Of a DNA stretch of 64,000 nucleotides, positions 1 to 8,024 are shown in pieces. The notes under the pieces are model-generated. The model saw only the letters and a list, made by a program, of their open reading frames with translations. It ran no database searches and was not told the DNA's origin. The position numbers were made by a program, and so were the translations under genes. This DNA is from Chromatiaceae bacterium (GTDB lineage Bacteria > Pseudomonadota > Gammaproteobacteria > Chromatiales > Chromatiaceae): NCBI GenBank assembly GCA_027078745.1, contig JALWWO010000020.1:1-64000 (forward strand), read 5' to 3'. How positions within the stretch are numbered: position 1 is the first letter of the stretch; the number at the start of each line of letters is the position of its first letter.

Positions 1-93
1 CAACTCCCGATCGTGCAACAAAGCGAGCAGCAACAGATCTTCTCGCACTGCCTGACAAAAGGCCGATAACTGCTGCTGTGACTCTGGGCTCAT
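1..93 (-). CDS. Partial hypothetical protein, N-terminal 31 residues only
   Basis: An open frame starts with ATG at 93 and runs off the left edge without a stop. The visible residues begin MSPESQQQLSAFCQAVRED and continue with a leucine-rich helix-like stretch. A GGGAG stretch lies about eight bases before the ATG. The gene follows the methionine-rich repeat gene on the same strand with a 45-base gap, so it may be the third gene of that operon. The short helical start is loosely like the N-terminus of Nif11-type leader proteins, but too little is visible to assign a family. Confidence 0.4.
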   Translation of the reverse strand, partial: MSPESQQQLSAFCQAVREDLLLLALLHDREL

Positions 94-138
94 CGCATCG
101 CTCCCTGGGGACACCTCCCTGTGTCCTCGGCATCAGGA

Positions 139-1191
139 TTAGCGCATACCGCCCATGCCAGACATGCCGCCCATGCCAGACATGCCGCCCATACCGGACA
201 TGCCGGACATGCCGGACATGCCGCCCATGCCGGACATGCCGCTCATGCCAGACATGCCGCCCATACCGGACATGCCGCCCATACCGGACATGCCGCCCAT
301 GCCAGACATGCCAGTCATGCCAACGCGTGTCCACTGGGTGCACACCCAACCACCGTTACCGGACATGCCAGACATGCCGGACATACCGCCCATGCCAGAC
401 ATGCCGCCCATGCCGGACATGCCGCCCATACCGGACATACCGCCCATGCCGGACATGCCGCTCATGCCGGACATGCCGCCCATGCCAGACATGCCGGACA
501 TGCCGCCCATACCGGACATGCCGCCCATGCCAGACATGCCGGACATGCCGCCCATGCCGGACATGCCGCTCATGCCGGACATACCGCCCATGCCGGACAT
601 GCCGCCCATACCGGACATGCCGCCCATGCCAGACATGCCGGACATGCCGCCCATGCCGGACATACCGCCCATGCCAGACATGCCGCCCATGCCGGACATG
701 CCGCCCATGCCGGACATGCCGCCCATGCCGGACATGCCGCCCATGCCAGACATGCCGGACATGCCGCCCATGCCGGACATGCCGCCCATGCCAGACATGC
801 CGCCCATGCCAGACATGCCGGACATGCCGCCCATGCCGGACATGCCGCCCATACCGGACATACCGCCCATGCCAGACATGCCGCCCATGCCGGACATGCC
901 GCCCATGCCAGACATGCCGCCCATGCCAGACATGCCGGACATGCCGCCCATGCCGGACATGCCGCCCATGCCGGACATGCCAGTCATGCCAACGCGTGTC
1001 CACTGGGTGCACACCCAACCACCGTTACCGGACATGCCAGACATGCCGGACATACCGCCCATGCCAGACATGCCGGACATGCCGCCCATGCCAGACATGC
1101 CGGACATGCCGCCCATAGCCAAGGCTCCGCTGCTGGTCAGAGCAAGCCCCATCAGCGTAGCCATTACGGTTTTCTTTAGCTGCATCTTCAT
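139..1191 (-). CDS. Secreted methionine/glycine/serine-rich repeat protein
   Basis: This is a 350-residue protein with an N-terminal signal peptide (Lys-Lys, then a hydrophobic stretch ending near SSGALA). Almost the whole mature part is built from MSGMGG and MSGMSG-type units, so roughly one residue in three is methionine. A short non-repetitive segment containing NGGWVCTQWTRVGMTGM occurs twice, 223 residues apart, and supplies the only Trp and Cys residues. I chose ATG at 1191 over upstream starts because GAGG lies six bases before it and the signal peptide then starts correctly. It follows the small secreted protein gene by 41 bases and probably shares its sigma-54 promoter. Methionine-rich periplasmic segments often bind copper or silver, but that function is inference; no catalytic domain is visible. 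Confidence 0.75.
   Translation of the reverse strand: MKMQLKKTVMATLMGLALTSSGALAMGGMSGMSGMGGMSGMSGMGGMSGMSGMSGNGGWVCTQWTRVGMTGMSGMGGMSGMGGMSGMSGMGGMSGMGGMSGMGGMSGMGGMSGMGGMSGMGGMSGMSGMGGMSGMGGMSGMGGMSGMSGMGGMSGMGGMSGMGGMSGMGGMSGMGGMSGMGGMSGMSGMGGMSGMGGMSGMGGMSGMSGMSGMGGMSGMSGMGGMSGMGGMSGMSGMGGMSGMSGMSGMGGMSGMGGMSGMGGMSGMGGMSGMSGMSGNGGWVCTQWTRVGMTGMSGMGGMSGMGGMSGMGGMSGMSGMSGMGGMSGMSGMSGMGGMSGMGGMSGMGGMR
305..406. repeat. Direct repeat copy 1 (102 bp, exact) inside the array
   Basis: Identical to 974-1075 at an offset of 669 bp (223 codons). It covers the non-repetitive WVCTQWTRVG-coding island plus adjoining units, showing that the array grew by at least one large segmental duplication as well as by unit slippage. 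Confidence 0.9.
974..1075. repeat. Direct repeat copy 2 (102 bp, exact) inside the array
   Basis: Exact copy of 305-406. The first mismatching bases outside it are at 304/973 and 407/1076. Confidence 0.9.
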
Positions 1192-1232
1192 ACTCATCCT
1201 CGATTGGCTGTTGAGAAATACGGATGACTCGA

Positions 1233-1520
1233 CTACTGCCGATACCATCCGCGGAGGTCATACCGGCCACGCATCCCCGGCCGGTTGAAGGGGGTATACC
1301 AATTCCCCTGGTCCCTGAGGAACCTGAGGCTTTCAGGATAGGGTCGGCTGATGCCAGTCAAAGCGCGTCGATACCAGGCAGCATCCTTCTGCACAGTGTG
1401 TACCACAGGTGCACCTGCCGGCCGCCGGTCAGGATGGAGACCTGCGATCGGATAAGCAGCCGCAGTTCCTGCGGATGCGATCAGAAGGGAACTTAAGAAC
1501 AGGGGCATTCGATTGCGCAT
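1233..1520 (-). CDS. Small secreted protein of unknown function
   Basis: A 95-residue protein with a signal peptide (hydrophobic stretch ending GTAAA before YPIAGLHPDRRP). The mature part is about 73 residues, rich in Arg, Pro, Tyr and Trp, and ends with NWYTPFNRPGMRGRYDLRGW. No cysteines or transmembrane segments follow the signal. The start is ATG at 1520, with AGGAGG about nine bases upstream. It is the first gene behind the sigma-54 promoter at 1549-1564 and is followed after 41 bases by the Met-rich repeat gene. The conserved-looking aromatic C-terminal motif suggests a defined family, but I cannot assign a function. Confidence 0.7.
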   Translation of the reverse strand: MRNRMPLFLSSLLIASAGTAAAYPIAGLHPDRRPAGAPVVHTVQKDAAWYRRALTGISRPYPESLRFLRDQGNWYTPFNRPGMRGRYDLRGWYRQ

Positions 1521-1548
1521 CAGCGAGATCCTCCTCGGGCACAGGAAA

Positions 1549-1564
1549 TGCAGGTGCTGTGCCA
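1549..1564 (-). promoter_or_regulatory. Sigma-54 (RpoN) promoter for the secreted-protein operon
   Basis: On the minus strand the sequence reads TGGCACAGCACCTGCA. It has a perfect TGGCAC -24 element, ten bases between GG and GC, and a -12 element CTGCA (consensus TTGCW). The predicted transcription start is near 1538, just before the AGGAGG at 1530-1535 of the gene starting at 1520, so spacing and orientation both fit. The neighbouring NtrC-type activator gene supports the call. Confidence 0.75.
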
Positions 1565-1860
1565 GCCTGGTCAGTGCAACGCGCAACCTCAGAATCTATC
1601 TGGAGAGAACCTGGCAGAGGCCGATCTCTTCGAGATTTCATGCTGACCCTTTGACAGATCCAAGCGCAGAAAGGATCGCCCGCTCGAGAACGCTGGGCGG
1701 TTTTCCTCACGAAATCTATAGAGATCAGTAATGCGTTGGTAACGATCGAGAATAAATGTTGCGAGGTTAGAGACTTTTCTTCATCCGATACTTGAAGTAC
1801 GACCGCTGAATATTAAAAACTGCCAATATGGCAGATTCAGATGCCCTGGAGGATGGCTAG
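1565..1860. promoter_or_regulatory. Divergent control region with candidate activator sites
   Basis: About 300 bases between the sigma-54 promoter and the sensor-kinase start contain no gene. Inverted repeats are visible at 1624-1636 (ATCTC-TTC-GAGAT), 1715-1722 (TCTATAGA, within ATCTATAGAGAT) and 1821-1833 (TGCC-AATAT-GGCA). The first two lie about 90 and 180 bp upstream of the predicted sigma-54 start, a normal distance for enhancer-binding-protein sites, and both carry ATCT and GAGAT ends. Assignment to the adjacent regulator is inference. Confidence 0.4.
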
Positions 1861-3705
1861 ATGATTCGATGGAACGGCAGTCTGCAACAGAAGTTCGCCC
1901 TGGGAACTGCAGCCGGATTATTGTTGAGTTCACTAGTTTTTCTCGTGCTCTTCGTGGGACTGTACCGTGCACAGTTGAGGGCGGAGCAATTGAACACCGC
2001 GCAGCAGTTAACTCAACTTCTCCAAACCGCTCTGGAAAACGCCATGCTAAAGCGGGATTTGGAGGGGCTGCGCCATCTCATCACCCATCTAGGCCAAAGC
2101 AGCGGGGTGTTAGCGGTTCGGATCGCGAACCCAGCGGGGGAAGTGCGTTTTGCGAGCGATGCTGCCCTGCTAGGCACCCGCATTTCGCTCCCCAAAGCCC
2201 TGGATCCCAACACACCCCAAGCGATTCAAACAGGGGACCTTTTGCGCACCCTTCAACCCGTAGCCAATCGACCGCCTTGCCAGGAATGTCATGGCGCTGT
2301 GGATGCACATCCCATCAACGGCTTGGTCGCGATCGATTTCGATGCAGTTCCCCTTCGCCGAAAGGCGCGGCGCACCACCTTTTTGCTGATGGGGGCAGGC
2401 GCTTTGATCGTGCTCTTGAATCTTGTGGGCGGTTGGTGGTTCATGCGCCGCTATGTGGTTCGACCGGTACGTGTCCTCACCCAGCTGAGCCGAAACCTGG
2501 GAGAGGGGAAATTGGATAGCCGTGTCCATCTCTCTGGCAGGGACGAATTGACCTTATTGGGCCAGGGCTTTAATCACATGGCCCAACGGTTACAGGAGAA
2601 GATGAAGGAGCTGGAGGAAAAAGAGCTGTTTTTACAACGGCTCGTGGATAATATTCCCGATGGTATTCGGGTGATCGATGAACATTTCCGAGTGGTCTTG
2701 TGGAACCGCGCCTATGCGGAACAGGTGCGGGGGGCGGGGGACGCCCCCTTGCCCGATCGCTGCTATGCAGCCACCCACCGGCGGGAACATCCTTGTCCGG
2801 ATCATCTGATTACTTGTCCAGTAGTGGAGCTGGGCAAGCGGGATCAGCCCTTGCGATTCGTGCATCGTCATCGACGCTTGGATGGTGGTTCCCTGGATGT
2901 GGAACTCTATGCAGCCTCCATGGAAGTACCGGTTCAGGGGAAGCTCAAACGGTTGATCGTGGAATCCATCCGCGATCTGGATCAGGAAATCCGGTTCTCC
3001 CATGAACAGAAACTGGCAGAATTGGGCCGGCTCGCCGCTGGGGTCGCCCATGAGATCTATAATCCACTGGCAGCGGTGCGGATGGCGCTCCATGTGGCAA
3101 AGCGCGCGAATGAAGCCCAGCCCCCCCAATCCCAGCGGATCGCTGAGCACCTCGATTTGATCGATCGGGAGATCGATCAGTGCGTTCGGGTGACAGAACG
3201 ATTGCTCAAGCTCAGCGTGCCCCCACCGGAATCCCCGGAAATCGTCTGTGTGGATCAGATCATCGAGGACAATGCCCAACTGCTGCGCTGGGAAGCGCAG
3301 GCGAGTCAGGTGCGCATTCAGCTGCAATTGGAAAAGCCCCTGCGCGTGCTCGCCACGGACAGCGAATTGCGGATGGTAGTGCTCAACCTCTGCCAGAATG
3401 CGATCCATGCCATGCCCCAGGGTGGTACCCTGACCATTCGGGGGCGGCGCGCTGATGGGAAAATTCAGCTCTGTTTCGAGGATACAGGCGTAGGCATCCC
3501 ATCCAGCGATTTTCAGCGCATCTTTGAGCCCTTTTTTAGCAGACGAGCGGACGGGGTGCGAGGCACGGGCCTGGGTTTACCCATCACCAAGAGCATTGTG
3601 GAAAACTATCAGGGCAACATTCAGATCGAGAGCGAGCCAGGAGAAGGCACCCGGATTCTTTTAACGTTTCCCGATCTGGATCAGGGCGAGGGACAGGCGA
3701 CCTAA
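1861..3705 (+). CDS. Membrane sensor histidine kinase with periplasmic haem-binding motif
   Basis: A 614-residue kinase that should phosphorylate the NtrC-type regulator encoded three bases downstream. Order of parts: transmembrane helix 1 (about 13-35), a periplasmic sensor with CQECH at 140-144 (a c-type haem attachment motif), transmembrane helix 2 (about 172-192), HAMP, a short coiled coil, a PAS domain carrying C301, C312 and C319 in a CY...PC...CP pattern, HisKA with H397 in AHEIYNP, and HATPase_c with N, G1 (DTGVGIP) and G2 (GTGLGLP) boxes. GGAGG lies eight bases before the ATG. The CxxCH suggests sensing of redox state, a gas or a haem-reactive ligand; the signal itself cannot be read from sequence. 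Confidence 0.9.
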   Translation: MIRWNGSLQQKFALGTAAGLLLSSLVFLVLFVGLYRAQLRAEQLNTAQQLTQLLQTALENAMLKRDLEGLRHLITHLGQSSGVLAVRIANPAGEVRFASDAALLGTRISLPKALDPNTPQAIQTGDLLRTLQPVANRPPCQECHGAVDAHPINGLVAIDFDAVPLRRKARRTTFLLMGAGALIVLLNLVGGWWFMRRYVVRPVRVLTQLSRNLGEGKLDSRVHLSGRDELTLLGQGFNHMAQRLQEKMKELEEKELFLQRLVDNIPDGIRVIDEHFRVVLWNRAYAEQVRGAGDAPLPDRCYAATHRREHPCPDHLITCPVVELGKRDQPLRFVHRHRRLDGGSLDVELYAASMEVPVQGKLKRLIVESIRDLDQEIRFSHEQKLAELGRLAAGVAHEIYNPLAAVRMALHVAKRANEAQPPQSQRIAEHLDLIDREIDQCVRVTERLLKLSVPPPESPEIVCVDQIIEDNAQLLRWEAQASQVRIQLQLEKPLRVLATDSELRMVVLNLCQNAIHAMPQGGTLTIRGRRADGKIQLCFEDTGVGIPSSDFQRIFEPFFSRRADGVRGTGLGLPITKSIVENYQGNIQIESEPGEGTRILLTFPDLDQGEGQAT

Positions 3706-3708
3706 ACC

Positions 3709-5067
3709 ATGCAGCACCACATTCTCATCATCGAAGATGACACAGCGCTGAATCGGCTGATGGTCAGCCATCTGGAGACCCAGGGCTATCGGGTGACCGG
3801 TGTAACCAGCTGGCGCGCGGCGGAAGCCTTCTTCGCCGAGGAAGAACCCCATTTGGTGATCATGGACGTGCGCTTGCCGGATGGAGATAGCTTGGCGCGG
3901 CTGCCAGAATTGGTTCCCATGCAACCGGTCATCGTGCTCACCGCTTATGGTTCCGTGCGCGATGCGGTGGAAGCCATGAAAGCGGGTGCTTTTGAATATC
4001 TCCTCAAGCCCGCCAGTCCGGATGAACTTTCCCTAGTGGTACAGCGCGCGCTGGAAACAGCTAGTCTGCGCCACGATCATCAATTCTGCCGTCGGCAACT
4101 GCGGGCCACGGAGCGAACCGCCAAATTCATGATCGGCGTGAGCGACGCCCTGCAGCGGGTGAAGGAAATGATTCAGGACGTGGCACCGGTGGACATCACG
4201 GTGCTAATCCAAGGAGAGAGCGGCACGGGAAAGGAATTGGTCGCTCGGGCCATCCATGAATCCAGCCATCGGGCGCACCGCAATTTTGTGGCGGTGGATT
4301 GCTGCACTTTTCAAAAGGAACTCTTTGAATCCGAACTGTTCGGACACGAGCGGGGCGCCTTCACCGGTGCCGATCGGCAGAAGCGGGGGTTGATCGAAGG
4401 GGCGGAAGGGGGCACCCTTTTTTTAGACGAAGTCGGCGAGTTAGAGCCCAGCATTCAGGCAAAACTGCTGCGGGTGCTGGAAACCGGCACTTTCCGGCGG
4501 GTGGGGGGCACCAAGAATCTACAAGCGAATGTGCGCATCGTGGCCGCCACCAACCGCGATCTGGCCGCCATGAGCGCAGCGGGAAAATTTCGCTCGGATC
4601 TCTATTATCGGCTCAGCCCTTTCATCATCAACACCCCGCCCTTGCGGGATCGGCGGGACGACATTCCCGACCTAGTCCAGCATTTCCTGGAAAATCACAA
4701 TTTTTCCCGCCGCATCGACAAACGGATCTCGCCGGAAGCCATCCGCCGCCTCACCGCCTACGATTGGCCGGGCAATGTGCGGGAGTTGAAGAACGTCATC
4801 GAACGGGCCATCATCCTTTCCCGAGATAGCCCCCTCATCCGACCGGAACATCTGACCTTTGGGAACAGCCAGGCCAAATCGCCGTTCAAGCTCACCCTGA
4901 GTTTCGATCACGATCCCACCTTGGAAGAGCTGCAAGCGGAATATCTGCGCATCCAGCTCAAGAAGCATATGGGACATCGGGCCAAAGTGGCTCAGGTGTT
5001 GAACGTGAGCGAGCGGAACATCTACCGGCTCATCAAGCGCTACGGCCTGGGAAAGTCTGTCCGCTGA
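3709..5067 (+). CDS. NtrC-family sigma-54-dependent response regulator
   Basis: A 452-residue activator with three domains. The receiver has phospho-acceptor D53 (in MDVRLPDGD) and a conserved LTAYG and K. The AAA+ domain has Walker A GESGTGKE at 169-176 and the sigma-54 contact loop GAFTGA at 216-221. The C-terminal Fis-type helix-turn-helix ends near [15 protein letters not shown]. It forms a two-gene unit with the upstream kinase. The intact GAFTGA loop means it should work with RpoN, and the only convincing sigma-54 promoter I found nearby drives the divergent secreted-protein genes. Its last 28 bases overlap the end of convergent manA. Confidence 0.95.
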   Translation: MQHHILIIEDDTALNRLMVSHLETQGYRVTGVTSWRAAEAFFAEEEPHLVIMDVRLPDGDSLARLPELVPMQPVIVLTAYGSVRDAVEAMKAGAFEYLLKPASPDELSLVVQRALETASLRHDHQFCRRQLRATERTAKFMIGVSDALQRVKEMIQDVAPVDITVLIQGESGTGKELVARAIHESSHRAHRNFVAVDCCTFQKELFESELFGHERGAFTGADRQKRGLIEGAEGGTLFLDEVGELEPSIQAKLLRVLETGTFRRVGGTKNLQANVRIVAATNRDLAAMSAAGKFRSDLYYRLSPFIINTPPLRDRRDDIPDLVQHFLENHNFSRRIDKRISPEAIRRLTAYDWPGNVRELKNVIERAIILSRDSPLIRPEHLTFGNSQAKSPFKLTLSFDHDPTLEELQAEYLRIQLKKHMGHRAKVAQVLNVSERNIYRLIKRYGLGKSVR

Positions 5068-6293
5068 TCTGTGGGTACCTGTACCTGCCAATAAATGCTG
5101 CTTGCCTCCGCCTCAAGTGTCCAGGAGATTCCCGGCGGTACGAAGAGGGCTTCCCCGGGGGCCAGCAGTTCTTGATCCACCCGCAGCCGACCTTGGGTGA
5201 GCAAGAGCAGGCGAAGCGCCCCCCCCTGCTCGTTTCGGCGCTGACCTGCCGCCAGCGTGCAGCGGTGCAGAAGAAATGCCCGAGCCGGCGTGGGATAGAC
5301 CTGCACTTCCGGCCGATTCGGATGCACAACGGGTTGTATTCGCTGTGGAGGGCGGTGCTGAAAGCGAACGATCCGCAAGAGTTCTTGGGGATTGACGAAC
5401 TTGCGGGTCAGTCCCGCCCGCAACACATTGTTGGAATTGCCCATGACCTCCACCCCCAGCCCCCGCAGATAGGCATGCAGTTCCCCCGCCGGAATGAACA
5501 GCCCTTCCCCGGGTTTCAGGTGCACCAGATGCAGCAGGAACAGCACGAGCAACCCAGGCTCCAGCCCATAATAGCCATGGGCTTCCAGCACCCAATAGGC
5601 GGGATCTGTCGGAGAAAGGAAACGACGCTCCTGTTCCGCAGCCAGGCGCTCTAACAACGGATGGAGCAGGCCTGCCAACTCGTCCTTTTCCAACGCCAGG
5701 ATGCGCCGGTAGAGGGCAGCCAGATCATGATTTTGTTCCCGAAAGTACTTGTCCAGAGGCTTCAGCTCTGGATGCTGGGCGAAGGTCGCGGCGATGGCCT
5801 CTGCAGCGCGAAAGCCGCAGAAGCCGAAGAACTCGGTCAAGGCGACGAAGAGTTCCGGTTTCGGATAGGGATCCCGATAGCTGCGCTGGGGCGCTTGTCG
5901 GGGAATCCCCGCTCGTTCTTCTCGAAGAAACCCTTGCCGCGCTTGGTCGGCATCCGGATGGACTTGCAGGGAAAGGGGTTTCGCGATGGCCAGGAGCTTG
6001 AGGAGAAAGGGTAATTCCTCACCAAAGCCTTTCAGGATCTCAGGCCCCAAGAAGGTTTTCGGTGCCGCTGCGATGAGCTGATCCAAGGGGATCGCTCGGC
6101 CGGAAAGGCAGGCAAGAGCGGGCAGGTCGGGATGGGCACCGGCCCAGAGTTCTGCGAAGGGCTGATGATTCGGGTTCGGACGGTGCAGGAGCTGCGGCAG
6201 GGCGTCCACGTCCCCCCATTCGTAATGCTGCACTCGGCAATGTAGCCGGATCGGTCGGGGATGGTGGATCAGCGCTTGAACAACCGCTTCCAT
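5040..6293 (-). CDS. manA: Mannose-6-phosphate isomerase, class I
   Basis: A 417-residue enzyme that interconverts mannose-6-phosphate and fructose-6-phosphate, feeding GDP-mannose and surface-polysaccharide synthesis. The family's zinc and active-site motifs are present: KPLSLQVHPD (Gln and His ligands), the Glu in YPKPELFVAL, and GELHAYLRGLGVEVMGNSNN with following RAGLT. Length is normal for type I enzymes. It starts seven bases after the trpB2 stop, so it is probably co-transcribed with trpB2 and falls under the same tryptophan attenuator. Its 3' end overlaps the convergent response-regulator gene by 28 bases. Confidence 0.9.
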   Translation of the reverse strand: MEAVVQALIHHPRPIRLHCRVQHYEWGDVDALPQLLHRPNPNHQPFAELWAGAHPDLPALACLSGRAIPLDQLIAAAPKTFLGPEILKGFGEELPFLLKLLAIAKPLSLQVHPDADQARQGFLREERAGIPRQAPQRSYRDPYPKPELFVALTEFFGFCGFRAAEAIAATFAQHPELKPLDKYFREQNHDLAALYRRILALEKDELAGLLHPLLERLAAEQERRFLSPTDPAYWVLEAHGYYGLEPGLLVLFLLHLVHLKPGEGLFIPAGELHAYLRGLGVEVMGNSNNVLRAGLTRKFVNPQELLRIVRFQHRPPQRIQPVVHPNRPEVQVYPTPARAFLLHRCTLAAGQRRNEQGGALRLLLLTQGRLRVDQELLAPGEALFVPPGISWTLEAEASSIYWQVQVPTDQRTDFPRP

Positions 6294-6300
6294 CCGAGGA

Positions 6301-7662
6301 TCAGCAGCCGGAAGGCAGCCCGGCCAGCGCCATGGCGACCTCGGTTTCGTCGTACTGCAAATCCTTCAGGGTGCCGGCGAGATAATCCGTGTAGGCCTGC
6401 ATGTCGAAGTGCCCATGGCCGGAGAGGTTGAACAGGATGCACTTGCTTTCTCCTGCCTCTCGGCAGCGTTCCGCCTCCTGAATCGCCGCCCGAACCGCAT
6501 GATTGGCCTCCGGTGCTGGAATGATGCCCTCACTTCGGGCGAATTGGAGGCCGGCGGCGAAGCATTCCAGCTGGTTATAGGCTCTGGGTTGAATGTAGCC
6601 GAGCTTGGTGAGATGGCTCACCTGGGGGGCCATACCGTGATAGCGCAGCCCCCCCGCATGGAAGCCTGGGGGCACGAAGCCAGAACCCAGGGTGTACATC
6701 TTGACTAAAGGCGTGAGATGGGCCGTATCCCCGAAATCATAAGCGAATTTTCCCTTGGTCAGGGTGGGGCAGGCGGAAGGCTCCACGGCGATGAACTCGA
6801 TCTTTCTGTTCTCCCGCAGCCGTTCCCCCAGGAAGGGAAAGGCGAGTCCGGCGAAATTGCTGCCCCCGCCGGTGCAGCCGATGATCAGATCGGGATAATC
6901 CCCCGCCAAGTCCATCTGCTGCTGGGCTTCCAGGCCGATGACCGTCTGATGCAGCAACACATGGTTGAGCACGCTGCCCAGGGCGTACTTGGTATCCGCC
7001 CGCTGGGCGGCGGCTTCCACGGCCTCGCTGATGGCAATGCCCAGGCTGCCCGTGCTGTCCGGATGCGCCGCGAGGATGGCGCGGCCCGCTTGGGTGGTAT
7101 CCGAGGGGCTGGGCAGACAGGTGGCACCGTAGCTTTCCATGAGGGCGCGGCGATAAGGCTTCTGCTGGAAGCTGACCCGCACCATGTAGACCAAAACTTC
7201 CAAGCCGAAGAAAGCACCGGCCAGTGCCAGGGAAGAGCCCCATTGCCCCGCGCCGGTTTCCGTGGTGATGCGCTTGACCCCCTCTTCCCGATTGTAAAAG
7301 GCTTGGGCGATGGCGGTGTTGGGCTTGTGGCTGCCGGCGGGGCTGACCCCTTCGTATTTGTAATAGATCCGAGCTGGCGTATCCAAAGCTTGTTCCAACC
7401 GGCGGGCGCGGAACAGGGGTGAGGGCCGCCATTGGCGCAGCACTGCCCGCACGGGTTCGGGAATCTCAATCTCCCGTTCTGTGCTTATCTCCTGTTCGAT
7501 CACCGCGCGGGGAAACAGGGGGGCGAGATCGTCTGGCGTGATGGGGGCCTTCGTGCCCGGATGCAGCACGGGATCCAAGGGCACGGGCAGATCCGCATTG
7601 ATGTTGTACCAAGCCTTGGGAAGCTTTTCCTCGCTGAGCAAATATTTGATGGTATCGGACAT
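6301..7662 (-). CDS. trpB2: Tryptophan synthase beta chain, TrpB2 type
   Basis: A 453-residue PLP enzyme that condenses indole and serine to tryptophan. It belongs to the longer TrpB-like (type 2) class: N-terminus [23 protein letters not shown] lysine about residue 113 in GSHKPNTA, a TETGAGQWG loop, and the phosphate-binding [12 protein letters not shown] use ATG at 7662 (MSDTIKYLL) rather than ATG at 7680 because the family starts there, although neither has a strong ribosome site. No trpA or other trp gene is adjacent. A leader peptide with tandem Trp codons and a terminator lie upstream (7795-7935), which strongly supports a true role in tryptophan supply. Confidence 0.92.
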   Translation of the reverse strand: MSDTIKYLLSEEKLPKAWYNINADLPVPLDPVLHPGTKAPITPDDLAPLFPRAVIEQEISTEREIEIPEPVRAVLRQWRPSPLFRARRLEQALDTPARIYYKYEGVSPAGSHKPNTAIAQAFYNREEGVKRITTETGAGQWGSSLALAGAFFGLEVLVYMVRVSFQQKPYRRALMESYGATCLPSPSDTTQAGRAILAAHPDSTGSLGIAISEAVEAAAQRADTKYALGSVLNHVLLHQTVIGLEAQQQMDLAGDYPDLIIGCTGGGSNFAGLAFPFLGERLRENRKIEFIAVEPSACPTLTKGKFAYDFGDTAHLTPLVKMYTLGSGFVPPGFHAGGLRYHGMAPQVSHLTKLGYIQPRAYNQLECFAAGLQFARSEGIIPAPEANHAVRAAIQEAERCREAGESKCILFNLSGHGHFDMQAYTDYLAGTLKDLQYDETEVAMALAGLPSGC

Positions 7663-7794
7663 GGATCCCGGGTGCCTCATTGGTTCAAAGAGAGAGAATT
7701 AGTGTGCCAGTTTCCGCCGAGCCCTTGAAGTCCCGCCTTAAGGACCCTTGAAAGATAAGGATATTCCGGTTAATCTGGCGCTTATCGGTTCCGG

Positions 7795-7825
7795 AAAAAA
7801 AAAGCGCGACGGGGGGCGTCGCGCC
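7795..7825 (-). terminator. Attenuator terminator of the trpB2 leader
   Basis: On the minus strand an 8-bp stem GCGCGACG/CGTCGCGC with a CCCCC loop is followed by nine T residues. It lies 133 bases upstream of the trpB2 start and begins six bases after the leader-peptide stop codon at 7831. No minus-strand gene other than the leader ends here, so it is best read as a regulated leader terminator. Confidence 0.85.
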
Positions 7826-7830
7826 AACAA

Positions 7831-7935
7831 TTACCACCAAAGGAGGATGGAGGAGTGCGTTGCAACAGAGGATGTGTTACAGCGCATAAGTAGTTTCTTA
7901 AATAACGAAAGACTTGTCAAGTCTTTTTTTTCCAT
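7831..7935 (-). CDS. trpL: Tryptophan leader peptide (34 residues, ends Trp-Trp-stop)
   Basis: A short frame starts at ATG 7935 with GGGGAGG five bases upstream. It begins MEKKDLTSLS and ends SSILLWW; the last two sense codons are TGG TGG, followed by TAA. An intrinsic terminator follows six bases later and trpB2 lies downstream. This is the classic layout of ribosome-mediated attenuation. There is too little room between the Trp codons and the terminator for a standard 2:3 antiterminator. A ribosome stalled at the Trp codons would instead reach the 5' arm of the terminator and block its folding (inference). An in-frame ATG at 7887 is a weaker alternative start. Confidence 0.85.
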   Translation of the reverse strand: MEKKDLTSLSLFKKLLMRCNTSSVATHSSILLWW

Positions 7936-8024
7936 TCGCGCCTCCCCACAGCGCCCGGAAGCCGAAACCCATCGACGGGAAGGATCCCGATCTTCCGATT
8001 CCTTATTCCAAGCAGGAGGAGCCT
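7936..8024. promoter_or_regulatory. Compact divergent promoter space between trpL and the cytochrome gene
   Basis: Only 89 bases separate the leader-peptide start (minus) from the cytochrome start (plus), so both promoters must lie here or overlap the coding ends. I see no convincing -35/-10 pair. A perfect 19-bp palindrome (AAAGACTTGTCAAGTCTTT) lies at 7908-7926 inside the leader-peptide coding sequence and could act as an operator or as an RNA hairpin. Confidence 0.4.

Larger units (their letters stand above)
155..1115. repeat. In-frame 9/18/27-bp tandem repeat array coding Met-Ser-Gly units
   Basis: About 960 bp consist of near-identical units around the core CATGCCGGACATGCCGCC on the plus strand. 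Unit variants are single-base changes (A/G in CCAGAC versus CCGGAC; TACC versus TGCC). Several frames lack stops throughout, which explains long Cys-Arg, Ala-His and Pro-Asp-Met shadow reading frames here. The array length is likely to vary between strains and is easily mis-assembled. Confidence 0.9.

Noticed and set aside
155-1115. CRISPR-like periodic array
   Set aside because: Units are 9-27 bp, contiguous, in frame and without spacers; it is a coding tandem repeat.
78-1288. Long plus-strand frames coding Cys-Arg, Ala-His and Pro-Asp-Met repeats
   Set aside because: They are shadows of the minus-strand Met-rich gene: the repeat unit has no stop in several frames. They lack a signal peptide or ribosome site.
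1821-1848. Sigma-54 promoter for the sensor kinase (TGGCAG...GC)
   Set aside because: Spacing between GG and GC is eleven, not ten, and the -24 element is imperfect.
7915-7920. TTGACA as -35 box for trpB2
   Set aside because: The start it would give lies inside the leader peptide, after its best ribosome site, and no matching -10 is present.
7908-7930. Plus-strand terminator (stem AAAGACT/AGTCTTT plus T-run)
   Set aside because: No plus-strand gene ends upstream, and the sequence is the start of the tryptophan leader gene on the other strand (its Lys codons make the T-run).
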